From the NCBI GenBank assembly GCA_947096075.1, contig CAMUQE010000128.1, positions 1-5,233 of the forward strand: 5,233 nucleotides of DNA, given 5' to 3'. The translations under genes and the position numbers were made by a program. The notes under the pieces were generated by a model. That model did no database searches and was not told the DNA's origin. It saw nothing but the letters and a program-made list of their open reading frames with translations. The stretch comes from Veillonella parvula (lineage in GTDB: Bacteria > Bacillota > Negativicutes > Veillonellales > Veillonellaceae). Of this stretch, positions 1 to 5,085 are shown one piece after another; the first letter of the stretch is position 1, and every line of letters starts with the position of its first letter.

Positions 1-7
1 TATACGC

Positions 8-44
8 AAAAGAACCGCTAGGTACAAAAACTAGCGGTTCTTTT
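8..44. terminator. Bidirectional intrinsic terminator after the peroxidase gene
   Basis: A perfect 14-bp inverted repeat (AAAAGAACCGCTAG at 8-21, complement at 31-44) encloses a 9-nt loop. The GC-rich core is flanked by A-runs on the left and T-runs on the right, so a U-tract follows the hairpin on either strand. It lies 22 bases past the stop of the minus-strand peroxidase gene and should end that two-gene transcript. It could also stop a plus-strand transcript arriving from the left of the window. Confidence 0.9.
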
Positions 45-66
45 CTTTACCATACTAATGACTCTA

Positions 67-609
67 CTAAATGAGTTTTTTAATGAAAGCTTCCATTTCT
101 ATTGGTTTTACAACAGGCTCGAAGCGCCCTACCACATTACCTTTACGATCTATAACAAACTTAGTAAAATTCCACTTTACCTCATCGTCCTTTAAATAAT
201 TAGGATCGATACCATTGAGATAATTTGTAAGCATTTCAGTTTTATCACTAGGTGGGAAGCCTTGGAACGGTTGTTCTCGTATCATGTATTTAAAAAGGTC
301 TAATGCACTTTCATCGCGTACATCTGCTTTCCCCATAACTGTAAAAGTGACACCGTAATTCAATTTGCAGAAGGATTGGATTTCGTTATTAGAACCAGGT
401 TCTTCCTCTCCAAATTGATTGGAAGGAACAGCAATAATTTCTAATCCTTGCTCTTTATATTGCTTATAAAGAGCCTCTAGCCCCTCATATTGGTGAGTAA
501 ATCCACATTTACTTGCCGTATTAACAATGATAAGAACTTTATCTTCATAAGTTTGTAAGGATTGTAATTCACCAGACTTAGTAGGCAGGGAAAATTGATA
601 TACAGACAT
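67..609 (-). CDS. gpx: Glutathione peroxidase family protein (Cys-type thiol peroxidase)
   Basis: This is a 180-aa cytoplasmic peroxidase with a thioredoxin-like fold and no signal peptide. The family reduces H2O2 and organic hydroperoxides; bacterial Cys-type members usually draw electrons from thioredoxin rather than glutathione. Visible landmarks are the peroxidatic Cys35 in NTASKCGFT, the PSNQFG...EPG loop (62-72), Cys81 in FCKLNYGVTF (position of the resolving Cys in yeast Gpx3-type enzymes), and KWNFTKF with catalytic Trp146-Asn147. The usual Gln of NQFGxQEPG is Glu69 here (codon GAA), an odd active-site change. A longer loop (about 113-143) precedes KWNF than in the shortest homologues. 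The ATG is set by AGGAG at 615-619, 5 nt upstream. It is the second gene of a likely operon, 31 bp after the 260-aa protein, and is followed by a strong terminator. Family assignment is secure; reductant and activity are inferred. Confidence 0.95.
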   Translation of the reverse strand: MSVYQFSLPTKSGELQSLQTYEDKVLIIVNTASKCGFTHQYEGLEALYKQYKEQGLEIIAVPSNQFGEEEPGSNNEIQSFCKLNYGVTFTVMGKADVRDESALDLFKYMIREQPFQGFPPSDKTEMLTNYLNGIDPNYLKDDEVKWNFTKFVIDRKGNVVGRFEPVVKPIEMEAFIKKLI

Positions 610-640
610 GGAATCTCCTAATTTAAATTAAAAATCTTTA

Positions 641-1423
641 TTAACGCACATCATAATCAAAGGCAGCTGTTCTATCAGCAGCAGTTTGCTGCCATTCTGT
701 AGGTGCCGTACCGTCTTTATCAAGGAAGTAACCAGAGTCAAGATAGCGGATAATAATATAATTGGAATCCTTTTGATCAAAGCCATTACCGCGGGAGAAG
801 TCGATACCATGTCCGGTATTACGTGTTACGATAGCTTCCAACAAAGGCAACGTAATGGCATTCAACGTGATTTTCATATCACATTTGTCGAAAATCTTTT
901 TGAAGAAGGAACTAGGTTTTTCTTCTTTATATACTAGTAGTTTACTAATTGTACCATTAGATGCACACACTACGCGACGGATTTCATTAATAGGGATATC
1001 TACCTTACCATTTGAGATAACACCGTTTTTAATAGTAATTTCTCGTTTCCCCATGTAGGAGTAATCTAGTGGCAATTGAAGGGTGTCTAAATTTGCAGGG
1101 AAGTCCGCTGTCAATTTATGGCGAGCAAAGGCAGCAATGATTGCTTTGGTTTCACGAATATTATGACCACCATTACAATCTGTACGGTCAGTATCTAAAT
1201 CTTGGCCTTCAATATTTTTCCAATTATGGTCTCTAAATATAATCGAATAGTTACTATTTGAATTTAAATATCTTGTAAGATGAAGCTCATTTACGTCATC
1301 AAAATCAATGTCAGTTATCACCTGACCATTCGAATCTTTACAGAGTACACCATTGTAACTAACCGTCAATATACGATCCGTACTTTCAAAAACAACAGAA
1401 TTTGTGTCGAATACAGAAATCAT
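641..1423 (-). CDS. Hypothetical protein, possibly two tandem PH-like beta modules
   Basis: I do not recognise this 260-aa protein. It has no signal peptide, membrane segment or obvious catalytic motif, so it is probably cytosolic. Two parts look alike. Residues 16-104 run ILTVSYNGVL...DIDFDDVNEL and end in a helix (about 89-104). Residues 125-205 run EITIKNGVI...DIPINEIRRV and also end in a helix (about 190-202). Each is a beta-rich stretch ending in one helix, as in bacterial PH-like domains; this is inference from pattern only. The tail (206-260) is polar and rich in Asp and Tyr, with YFLDKDGTAPTEW at 232-244. The ATG has a strong AAGGAG at 1430-1435, 6 nt upstream. It lies 31 bp before the peroxidase gene with no terminator between them, suggesting co-transcription and perhaps a stress role. 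The coding call is strong; the function is unknown. Confidence 0.85.
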   Translation of the reverse strand: MISVFDTNSVVFESTDRILTVSYNGVLCKDSNGQVITDIDFDDVNELHLTRYLNSNSNYSIIFRDHNWKNIEGQDLDTDRTDCNGGHNIRETKAIIAAFARHKLTADFPANLDTLQLPLDYSYMGKREITIKNGVISNGKVDIPINEIRRVVCASNGTISKLLVYKEEKPSSFFKKIFDKCDMKITLNAITLPLLEAIVTRNTGHGIDFSRGNGFDQKDSNYIIIRYLDSGYFLDKDGTAPTEWQQTAADRTAAFDYDVR

Positions 1424-1483
1424 AGCCCTCTCCTTTTCACGACTTCAAACATAACTACACCTGTATATATCAAGTGCATTTAC

Positions 1484-1512
1484 TCAATATATTGATTAAA
1501 GATATTAATCAA
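1484..1512. promoter_or_regulatory. Overlapping palindromes upstream of the 260-aa gene (possible operator)
   Basis: Two palindromes share bases. TCAATATATTGA (1484-1495) is a perfect 12-bp palindrome. TTGATTAA (1492-1499) and its complement TTAATCAA (1505-1512) form an inverted repeat with a 5-nt spacer. The TTGAT/ATCAA half sites recall FNR/CRP-family boxes, but their spacing is 11 nt instead of the usual 4. They lie 61-89 bp upstream of the ATG and downstream of the promoter at 1575-1602, where a bound protein would block transcription. Because the DNA is AT-rich, chance is possible. Confidence 0.35.
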
Positions 1513-1574
1513 ATATAGTTAACTTAATCATACACCTTCTATATGAATTTACGCAAATGATGTATTTCCCCCAT

Positions 1575-1602
1575 ACTATAGCTACAAACTCATGATTCTC
1601 AA
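1575..1602 (-). promoter_or_regulatory. Predicted sigma-70 promoter for the 260-aa protein/peroxidase operon
   Basis: On the minus strand TTGAGA (1597-1602) and TATAGT (1575-1580) are separated by 16 bp, a good vegetative match. It starts just past the terminator hairpin of the upstream ric gene. Transcription would begin near 1568, giving a leader of about 145 nt that contains the palindromes at 1484-1512. A nearer promoter in the AT-rich leader cannot be excluded. Confidence 0.55.
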
Positions 1603-1609
1603 GATAACA

Positions 1610-1639
1610 AAAGACACCAACCATTCGATTGGTGTCTTT
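1610..1639 (-). terminator. Intrinsic terminator after the ric gene
   Basis: AAAGACACCAA (1610-1620) pairs with TTGGTGTCTTT (1629-1639) around an 8-nt loop, giving an 11-bp stem. On the minus strand the stem ends in TTTTG, a short U-tract. It is 61 bp past the ric stop and just before the promoter of the next minus-strand unit, so it insulates the two. Confidence 0.8.
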
Positions 1640-1646
1640 ACTACAT

Positions 1647-1676
1647 ACAAGGAGCCATTTTGTAATAGCTCCTTGT
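1647..1676 (-). repeat. Second hairpin in the ric 3' untranslated region
   Basis: ACAAGGAGC (1647-1655) pairs perfectly with GCTCCTTGT (1668-1676) around a 12-nt loop. It has no U-tract on either strand, so it is not a classic terminator by itself. It is transcribed first and sits 7 bp from the terminator hairpin, so it may protect the mRNA 3' end or aid termination. Confidence 0.55.
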
Positions 1677-1699
1677 CATTATACAGATGATATTATAAT

Positions 1700-2359
1700 C
1701 TATTTCATGTCAAACAAAACAGAATTTTCTAAAAAAATATGTTCATGAAGACCTTCTTCTAAGGCTTTCATGGTCTTAAATACATAGACATAAGTAGCAC
1801 AGCCATCTGCTGGTGCGGTGTACTGGTTAGTCAATGCACTTAAGGATTCCAAAAGTACACCTGCAGCTTCGTGTTCAGCCCGAAGTTCATCAAAGTCTAT
1901 TGGTTTACCCACTTTAAACTCAGGAAAGTCTACATGTTCTTCATGCCGGAAATGAGGTACAAGAGCAGATTTGAGTTGCAAAAAGGTTTGATAAATCTTT
2001 GTCAATTCCTCACCATGATGGTCATAATGTACATTTAGTAGTTTTGCCAATCCTTGGTCAATTTCATCAATCATATTCAATTGTTCTCGATGATAGGTAT
2101 GAACGATGTAGTCAATCAATTGGTCTTTAGAATAACTAAGCACCTCTGCACGAGAAGATTTCTGAGCAACTTGTACATCATTTAACATAGCAATGTATGC
2201 ATCCACATCTTTACCTGTTTCTGCAATAGCTTCTGCTAAAGGATGTCCACCACCACAGCAAAAATCTATTCCATCTTTTGCTAATACATCCATTAACTCT
2301 GGATTTACTTTAACCGCATCAGCTACGGTCATGGATTTATTAATAGTTCCAAAACTCAT
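1700..2359 (-). CDS. ric: Iron-sulfur cluster repair di-iron protein (Ric/YtfE/ScdA family)
   Basis: This 219-aa cytosolic protein belongs to the family that restores Fe-S clusters damaged by nitric oxide or oxidants and may supply iron from a non-haem di-iron centre. The N-terminal ScdA_N domain (about 5-45) carries the signature GIDFCCGGG with Cys34-Cys35. The C-terminal hemerythrin-like domain (about 78-217) shows the expected ligands: His87 and His90 in HTYHRE, His136-x3-Glu140, His163 in EHEAAG, and His207-x3-Glu211 in HEHIFLEN. Length matches the family. The ATG at 2357-2359 is chosen over an in-frame TTG at 2372-2374 because GGAGGT (2367-2372) is ideally spaced for the ATG and overlaps the TTG. 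The gene appears monocistronic, with its own promoter region and terminator. It suits an anaerobe exposed to oxygen or host NO. The family call is near certain; substrate details are from the family. Confidence 0.96.
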   Translation of the reverse strand: MSFGTINKSMTVADAVKVNPELMDVLAKDGIDFCCGGGHPLAEAIAETGKDVDAYIAMLNDVQVAQKSSRAEVLSYSKDQLIDYIVHTYHREQLNMIDEIDQGLAKLLNVHYDHHGEELTKIYQTFLQLKSALVPHFRHEEHVDFPEFKVGKPIDFDELRAEHEAAGVLLESLSALTNQYTAPADGCATYVYVFKTMKALEEGLHEHIFLENSVLFDMK

Positions 2360-2366
2360 AAGATAC

Positions 2367-2372
2367 ACCTCC
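2367..2372 (-). promoter_or_regulatory. Ribosome binding site that fixes the ric start
   Basis: GGAGGT on the minus strand lies 7 nt before the ATG at 2357-2359. Its first base is the last base of the alternative in-frame TTG codon (2372-2374). The TTG has no comparable site upstream, so the ATG is preferred and the protein loses the five residues MEVYL. Confidence 0.8.
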
Positions 2373-2390
2373 AATGGTTTACGCCGATCT

Positions 2391-2419
2391 ATATTCTTAT
2401 AGTTATACTATACGATCAA
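2391..2419 (-). promoter_or_regulatory. Possible ric promoter region with a small inverted repeat
   Basis: On the minus strand TTGATC (2414-2419) is followed after 17 bp by GAATAT (2391-2396), a fair -35 and a weak -10. Several TATA-like hexamers lie between, so the exact -10 is uncertain. TATAG (2398-2402) and CTATA (2408-2412) form a 5-bp inverted repeat across this core, a place where a repressor could sit. No known NsrR or FNR site is clearly matched. Confidence 0.35.
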
Positions 2420-2542
2420 CCATGGATTCTGTCTGTCGCAGTGGCTACGAATTTGAAAGTAACATGACAACAATGGTAATGCTGTAGAAAATAACATAAA
2501 GTAATGAATATAAAAATATATGGATATATATTGAACATACAA

Positions 2543-2568
2543 AAAGCTGGCCCCATAGAGCCAGCTTT
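2543..2568 (-). terminator. Intrinsic terminator after pta
   Basis: AAAGCTGGC (2543-2551) pairs with GCCAGCTTT (2560-2568) around an 8-nt loop. On the minus strand the stem runs into TTTTTG, a proper U-tract. It is 56 bp past the pta stop, so pta is probably transcribed alone and does not read into ric. Confidence 0.85.
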
Positions 2569-2578
2569 CAGCATATCA

Positions 2579-2599
2579 AAACATATATGACATATGTTT
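2579..2599. repeat. AT-rich inverted repeat in the pta 3' untranslated region
   Basis: AAACATAT (2579-2586) and ATATGTTT (2592-2599) form a perfect 8-bp inverted repeat with a 5-nt spacer, between the pta stop and its terminator. The stem is weak as RNA. It may be a minor 3' structure or chance in AT-rich DNA. Confidence 0.4.
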
Positions 2600-2624
2600 A
2601 TATATATAATTGTGTGAGTAACTA

Positions 2625-3623
2625 TTAAATGCTTTCAACAGCAGCGATAGCGGCAACGTCTACAACGTCTTGAGCGGAGCAACCACGGGAAAGGTCATGA
2701 ACTGGTTTAGCCAAACCTTGAATCAATGGGCCAAGAGCATCAGCGCCGGAGAAGCGTTGTACCAATTTGTAACCGATGTTAGCAGCTTGAAGATCAGGGA
2801 AGATCAAGATGTTAGCTTTACCAGCTACGTTGGAGCCAGGAGCTTTCTTTTCTGCTACGGAAGGAACGATGGAAGCGTCCAATTGTAATTCGCCGTCGAA
2901 TTTGAAGTCAACATTGCGTTCTTTCAAGATGTTAACAGCTTCAACCACTTTATCTACTTCAGGAGTGGAAGCAGAACCTTTTGTGGAGAAGGACAACATG
3001 GATACGCGAGGATCAGCCATGCCAACAACTTTGCGAGCTTTTTCTACAGTGGATTCTGCAATATCAGCCAATTGTTCGCTAGTTGGGTTAGGCAATACGC
3101 CGCAATCGGAGAATACAAGCATACCGTCGTCGCCATATTCTTTTTTGCTTGTGAACATGAACATGGAAGAAGATACAGTTTTAAGACCTGGTTTAGTACC
3201 TACAACTTGTAATGCAGCGCGCAATACGTTTGCAGTTGGGCAAGCAGAGCCAGCAACCATGCCGTCTACTGCACCAAGGCGAACAAGCATAGCACCGAAG
3301 AACAAGCAATCACCTTTCATAGTTGCATCAGCCTTTTCAGGAGTCATACCTTTTTTAGCGCGCAATTCTACGAATGTGTCAACCATTTCTTGGTAACGAT
3401 CGTAGTTAGCAGGATCGATGATTTCAGCACCTTCAATGGATACACCAACAGCTTTAGCAGCTTCAGCGATTTCAGCAGGGCTACCAACGAGTACAGGTGT
3501 TACGAAACCTTCTTTCAAAATAATTTCAGTTGCTTTCAATACGCGTTCATCTTTGTATTCTGGCAACACGATTTTTTTACCTAATGGTTTTACTTGGTCT
3601 TTTAATTTTTGAATTAAATCCAC
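2625..3623 (-). CDS. pta: Phosphate acetyltransferase (phosphotransacetylase)
   Basis: This 332-aa enzyme (EC 2.3.1.8) interconverts acetyl-CoA plus phosphate and acetyl phosphate plus CoA in the cytosol. Acetate kinase then makes ATP from acetyl phosphate, the main energy step of acetate-forming fermenters. The length fits the short, single-domain PTA class without the N-terminal DRTGG region. Visible family blocks are DGMVAGSACPTANVLRAALQVVGT (about 120-143, which includes the GS loop), SDCGVLPNPTSEQLADIA (about 171-188), LSFSTKGSA (about 209-217) and DGELQLDASIVP through PGSNVAGKANILIFPDLQAANIGYK (about 243-286). The tail ends PVHDLSRGCSAQDVV, typical of the family. The start is GTG at 3621-3623, set by AAGGAGG at 3632-3638. 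Codon use is more uniform and GC-richer than in its neighbours, which suggests high expression. No ackA lies next to it in this window. A terminator follows. Confidence 0.98.
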   Translation of the reverse strand: MDLIQKLKDQVKPLGKKIVLPEYKDERVLKATEIILKEGFVTPVLVGSPAEIAEAAKAVGVSIEGAEIIDPANYDRYQEMVDTFVELRAKKGMTPEKADATMKGDCLFFGAMLVRLGAVDGMVAGSACPTANVLRAALQVVGTKPGLKTVSSSMFMFTSKKEYGDDGMLVFSDCGVLPNPTSEQLADIAESTVEKARKVVGMADPRVSMLSFSTKGSASTPEVDKVVEAVNILKERNVDFKFDGELQLDASIVPSVAEKKAPGSNVAGKANILIFPDLQAANIGYKLVQRFSGADALGPLIQGLAKPVHDLSRGCSAQDVVDVAAIAAVESI

Positions 3624-3631
3624 GATTTTTG

Positions 3632-3638
3632 CCTCCTT
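3632..3638 (-). promoter_or_regulatory. Ribosome binding site for the pta GTG start
   Basis: AAGGAGG on the minus strand is a near-perfect Shine-Dalgarno site, 8 nt before GTG at 3621-3623. It supports a GTG start, and the resulting N-terminus (MDLIQKLKDQV) looks normal for the family. Confidence 0.85.
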
Positions 3639-3668
3639 AACATTGGCTTATGCCATATCAATACTATT

Positions 3669-3697
3669 ATTATAGCAAATTCAACCTATTGGTAAAA
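3669..3697 (-). promoter_or_regulatory. Extended -10 promoter of pta
   Basis: On the minus strand a consensus TATAAT (3669-3674) is preceded by TG one base upstream (3676-3677), making an extended -10. The -35 is weak: TTTTAC at 3692-3697 with a 17-bp spacer. Transcription should start near 3662, giving a leader of about 40 nt. The 40-bp repeat array begins about 54 bp upstream of the -35, a suitable position for an activator or an upstream repressor. Confidence 0.75.
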
Positions 3698-3750
3698 GTA
3701 AAAATTATTTCTTACCATATCATTCCTAGTGTTATACTCTTTTTGTGAAA

Positions 3751-3870
3751 GTTGGAACTCATTCCAACTTTTCTCAATTTTAGCTATCAACTTGGATTTC
3801 ATTCCAACTTTTTATCATTTTAAATATAAGATTGGATTAGATTCCTAATTTTTTAATTTAAAACCTAACG
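3751..3870. repeat. Three tandem 40-bp units, each with a TTGGA...TTCC palindrome
   Basis: Units begin at 3751, 3791 and 3831, exactly 40 bp apart. Each starts with a palindromic core: GTTGGAA-N4-TTCCAAC in unit 1, cTTGGA-N5-TTCCAA in unit 2 and ATTGGA-N5-TTCCtAAT in unit 3. The remaining 20 bp of each unit is AT-rich and also partly alike. The units decay from left to right, and a trace of a fourth (CATTCCTAG at 3721-3729) lies on the pta side. The array fills the space between the divergent promoters of pta and the LUD gene. Spacing near four helical turns would place bound dimers on roughly the same DNA face. I read it as an operator array; the binding protein is unknown. Confidence 0.7.
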
Positions 3871-3908
3871 CCTCAAATAAGTTTTATCTACGAACTACAT
3901 ACCACTAA

Positions 3909-3937
3909 TTGAACTCTTTACACATACACGCTACAAT
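3909..3937 (+). promoter_or_regulatory. Sigma-70 promoter of the LUD gene
   Basis: TTGAAC (3909-3914) and TACAAT (3932-3937) are separated by exactly 17 bp, a strong vegetative match. Transcription would begin near 3944, leaving a leader of about 60 nt. The repeat array ends 38 bp upstream of the -35. With the pta promoter this explains the 381-bp gene-free stretch 3624-4004; no small gene or RNA is evident there. Confidence 0.75.
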
Positions 3938-4004
3938 AATAGAAATAAAATACGGATAGCAAAATGCCAATTTATATTCCTTATACACTCATTTAGGAGG
4001 GCTT

Positions 4005-4682
4005 ATGGCAAATACAGAGACAACAATCAAGGCCGTTATAAATCCAGAAAATAACGAAACACCTATAGATATAGAGAAAACGATTAAAGCCTTAGAGCGA
4101 AATAAATTTGTAGTTCATTATTTTGAAACAGGCACCGAAGCCGTTACGTATCTAAAAAATCGCATTCAAAACAAACGTGTAGCTATTGGCGATTCTCGTA
4201 CGTTATTAGAAATAGGTGTTCATGATGCTTTATCTGAGGTCAACGAGGACATAACAGATATTCAGCGTCCCCTTCCTGGTGAAAGTTTCCGCGACACCGC
4301 ATTGCGTACCATGGGGCGTGATGTATTCCTTACCTCTGTAAACGCTCTTGCTCAAACGGGAGAGATGGTTAATATTGATGGTACGGGTAATCGTATTGCA
4401 GCCTCTTTATTCGGCTCTCAGGAGGTATTTTTTGTGCTAGGCATCAACAAAATCACGCCAGATTTAGCTTCCGCCATCTATCGCGCACGAAATGTAGCCG
4501 CTCCGCTCAACAGTAAAAAGAATAAAAAGAGCTCTCTCAATCCATGTGCTACATTAGAAGAAAAATGCTACGATTGTGGTTCTCCGGATCGTATATGCAA
4601 TGCATTAACAATTTACTATAAAAAGATGCGCAATATGCAAACCATGGAAGTCATCATCATTAATGAATCTTTAGGCTTCTAA
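4005..4682 (+). CDS. LUD-domain (DUF162) lactate utilisation family protein
   Basis: This 225-aa soluble protein is one LUD domain followed by a cysteine-rich tail. The LUD family includes LutB and LutC of the lactate oxidation complex, but short stand-alone members like this have no proven reaction. Typical blocks are IGDSRTLLEIG (61-71), RTMGRDVFLTSVNALAQTGEMVNIDGTGNRIAASLFGSQEVFFVLGINKI (101-150) and RARNVAAPLN (160-169). The tail has C181-x6-C188-x2-C191-x6-C198 within PCATLEEKCYDCGSPDRICN, which could bind a metal or Fe-S cluster (inference). The end ESLGF is also usual. The ATG has AGGAGG at 3995-4000, 4 nt upstream. It diverges from pta across a palindrome array, which suggests shared control of lactate use and acetate formation. 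Its 3' end overlaps the convergent repressor gene by 23 bp, and no terminator follows directly. Confidence 0.92.
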   Translation: MANTETTIKAVINPENNETPIDIEKTIKALERNKFVVHYFETGTEAVTYLKNRIQNKRVAIGDSRTLLEIGVHDALSEVNEDITDIQRPLPGESFRDTALRTMGRDVFLTSVNALAQTGEMVNIDGTGNRIAASLFGSQEVFFVLGINKITPDLASAIYRARNVAAPLNSKKNKKSSLNPCATLEEKCYDCGSPDRICNALTIYYKKMRNMQTMEVIIINESLGF

Positions 4683-4935
4683 TTGTTTGCGGCCCATTCA
4701 AAAAATCTTGTATGTTCATTTCTCCAAGTCCATATATGACTCTATAAATTGTAGACCACCGAGGATCTACGGCACCACTTTCAAGGTCACTAATATAAGA
4801 TTGGGCTAAACCCGATTTAGCCGCCAATTGATATTGAGTCATTCCCAATTGTCTACGCCAAAGTAAAATCAATACACCAAGCTTGTGAACTTCTTCTCGA
4901 ACTTGTAGATCTTGACAACATACGATAGGATTCAT
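4660..4935 (-). CDS. XRE-family helix-turn-helix transcriptional regulator
   Basis: This 91-aa protein is almost all one Cro/C1-type DNA-binding domain (about 16-79). The recognition core is MTQYQLAAKSGL (32-43, scaffold helix) followed by AQSYISDLESG (44-54, recognition helix), with the later helix WSTIYRVIYGLG (60-71). The N-terminal 15 residues contain Cys6-Cys7, which might sense redox state, but this is speculative. No ligand-binding or peptidase domain is attached. The ATG at 4933-4935 has a modest AGAGG at 4941-4945, 5 nt upstream. It is convergent with the LUD gene and overlaps its end by 23 bp. Target genes are unknown; the palindromes at 3751-3870, or its own promoter, are reasonable candidates. 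The family is clear; the role is not. Confidence 0.88.
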   Translation of the reverse strand: MNPIVCCQDLQVREEVHKLGVLILLWRRQLGMTQYQLAAKSGLAQSYISDLESGAVDPRWSTIYRVIYGLGEMNIQDFLNGPQTIRSLKIH

Positions 4936-4969
4936 GCCAACCTCTATCTACTTTCTCCCTCAACACATA

Positions 4970-4999
4970 TTTATGCCTTTACTATAAATCTAGGCTCAA
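4970..4999 (-). promoter_or_regulatory. Possible promoter of the XRE regulator gene
   Basis: On the minus strand TTGAGC (4994-4999) is followed after 18 bp by CATAAA (4970-4975), a fair -35 with a weak -10. It lies about 35 bp upstream of the ATG. A TATAGT hexamer within the spacer is another -10 but lacks a good -35. Confidence 0.35.
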
Positions 5000-5033
5000 T
5001 CATTTCCTAGTAGTGGTTGAAAAGCGATAACAC

Positions 5034-5085
5034 AAAAGCCTTAACAAAAACTAATGCACCAATTAGTTCAGTTAAGGCTTTTTTT
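5034..5085 (+). terminator. Long bipartite intrinsic terminator
   Basis: An outer 12-bp stem (AAAAGCCTTAAC at 5034-5045 with its complement at 5071-5082) and an inner 7-bp stem (AACTAAT at 5049-5055 with ATTAGTT at 5062-5068) are joined by a small internal loop (3 nt and 2 nt); the end loop is 6 nt. Seven T's (5079-5085) follow on the plus strand, a strong U-tract. It is the first plus-strand terminator after the LUD gene. TTTTG on the minus strand may also stop transcripts entering from the right. Confidence 0.85.

Noticed and set aside
8..44. Inverted repeat as the end of a mobile element
   Set aside because: The arms are a short stem with a GC core and U-tracts, placed right after a gene end. 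There is no transposase or second copy in the window.
1505..1531. Eight-codon minus-strand frame (MIKLTIFD) with AAGG just upstream, in the leader of the 260-aa gene
   Set aside because: It is too short and the ribosome site is too close to the ATG. There is no run of regulatory codons or attenuator hairpin to support a leader peptide.
2809..3396. Long plus-strand open frame (195 codons) across pta
   Set aside because: It lies wholly opposite pta, a clear full-length enzyme with strong motifs. Its translation has no recognisable domain, so it is an antisense shadow of biased pta codons.
3751..3870. CRISPR array
   Set aside because: Units are only three, the spacers resemble one another, and the whole 40-bp unit drifts. 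This is a tandem repeat with palindromes, not identical repeats with unique spacers.
3624..4004. Riboswitch or small RNA in the pta-LUD intergenic region
   Set aside because: The two leaders are only about 40 and 60 nt by the predicted start sites, and no terminator or known riboswitch core is seen. The repeats lie upstream of both predicted starts, so they act as DNA if at all.
4660..4935. Antitoxin of a toxin-antitoxin pair
   Set aside because: XRE proteins can be antitoxins, but no small toxin gene is adjacent on the same strand. The downstream neighbour is a convergent LUD gene, and the upstream side is a terminator and gene-free DNA.
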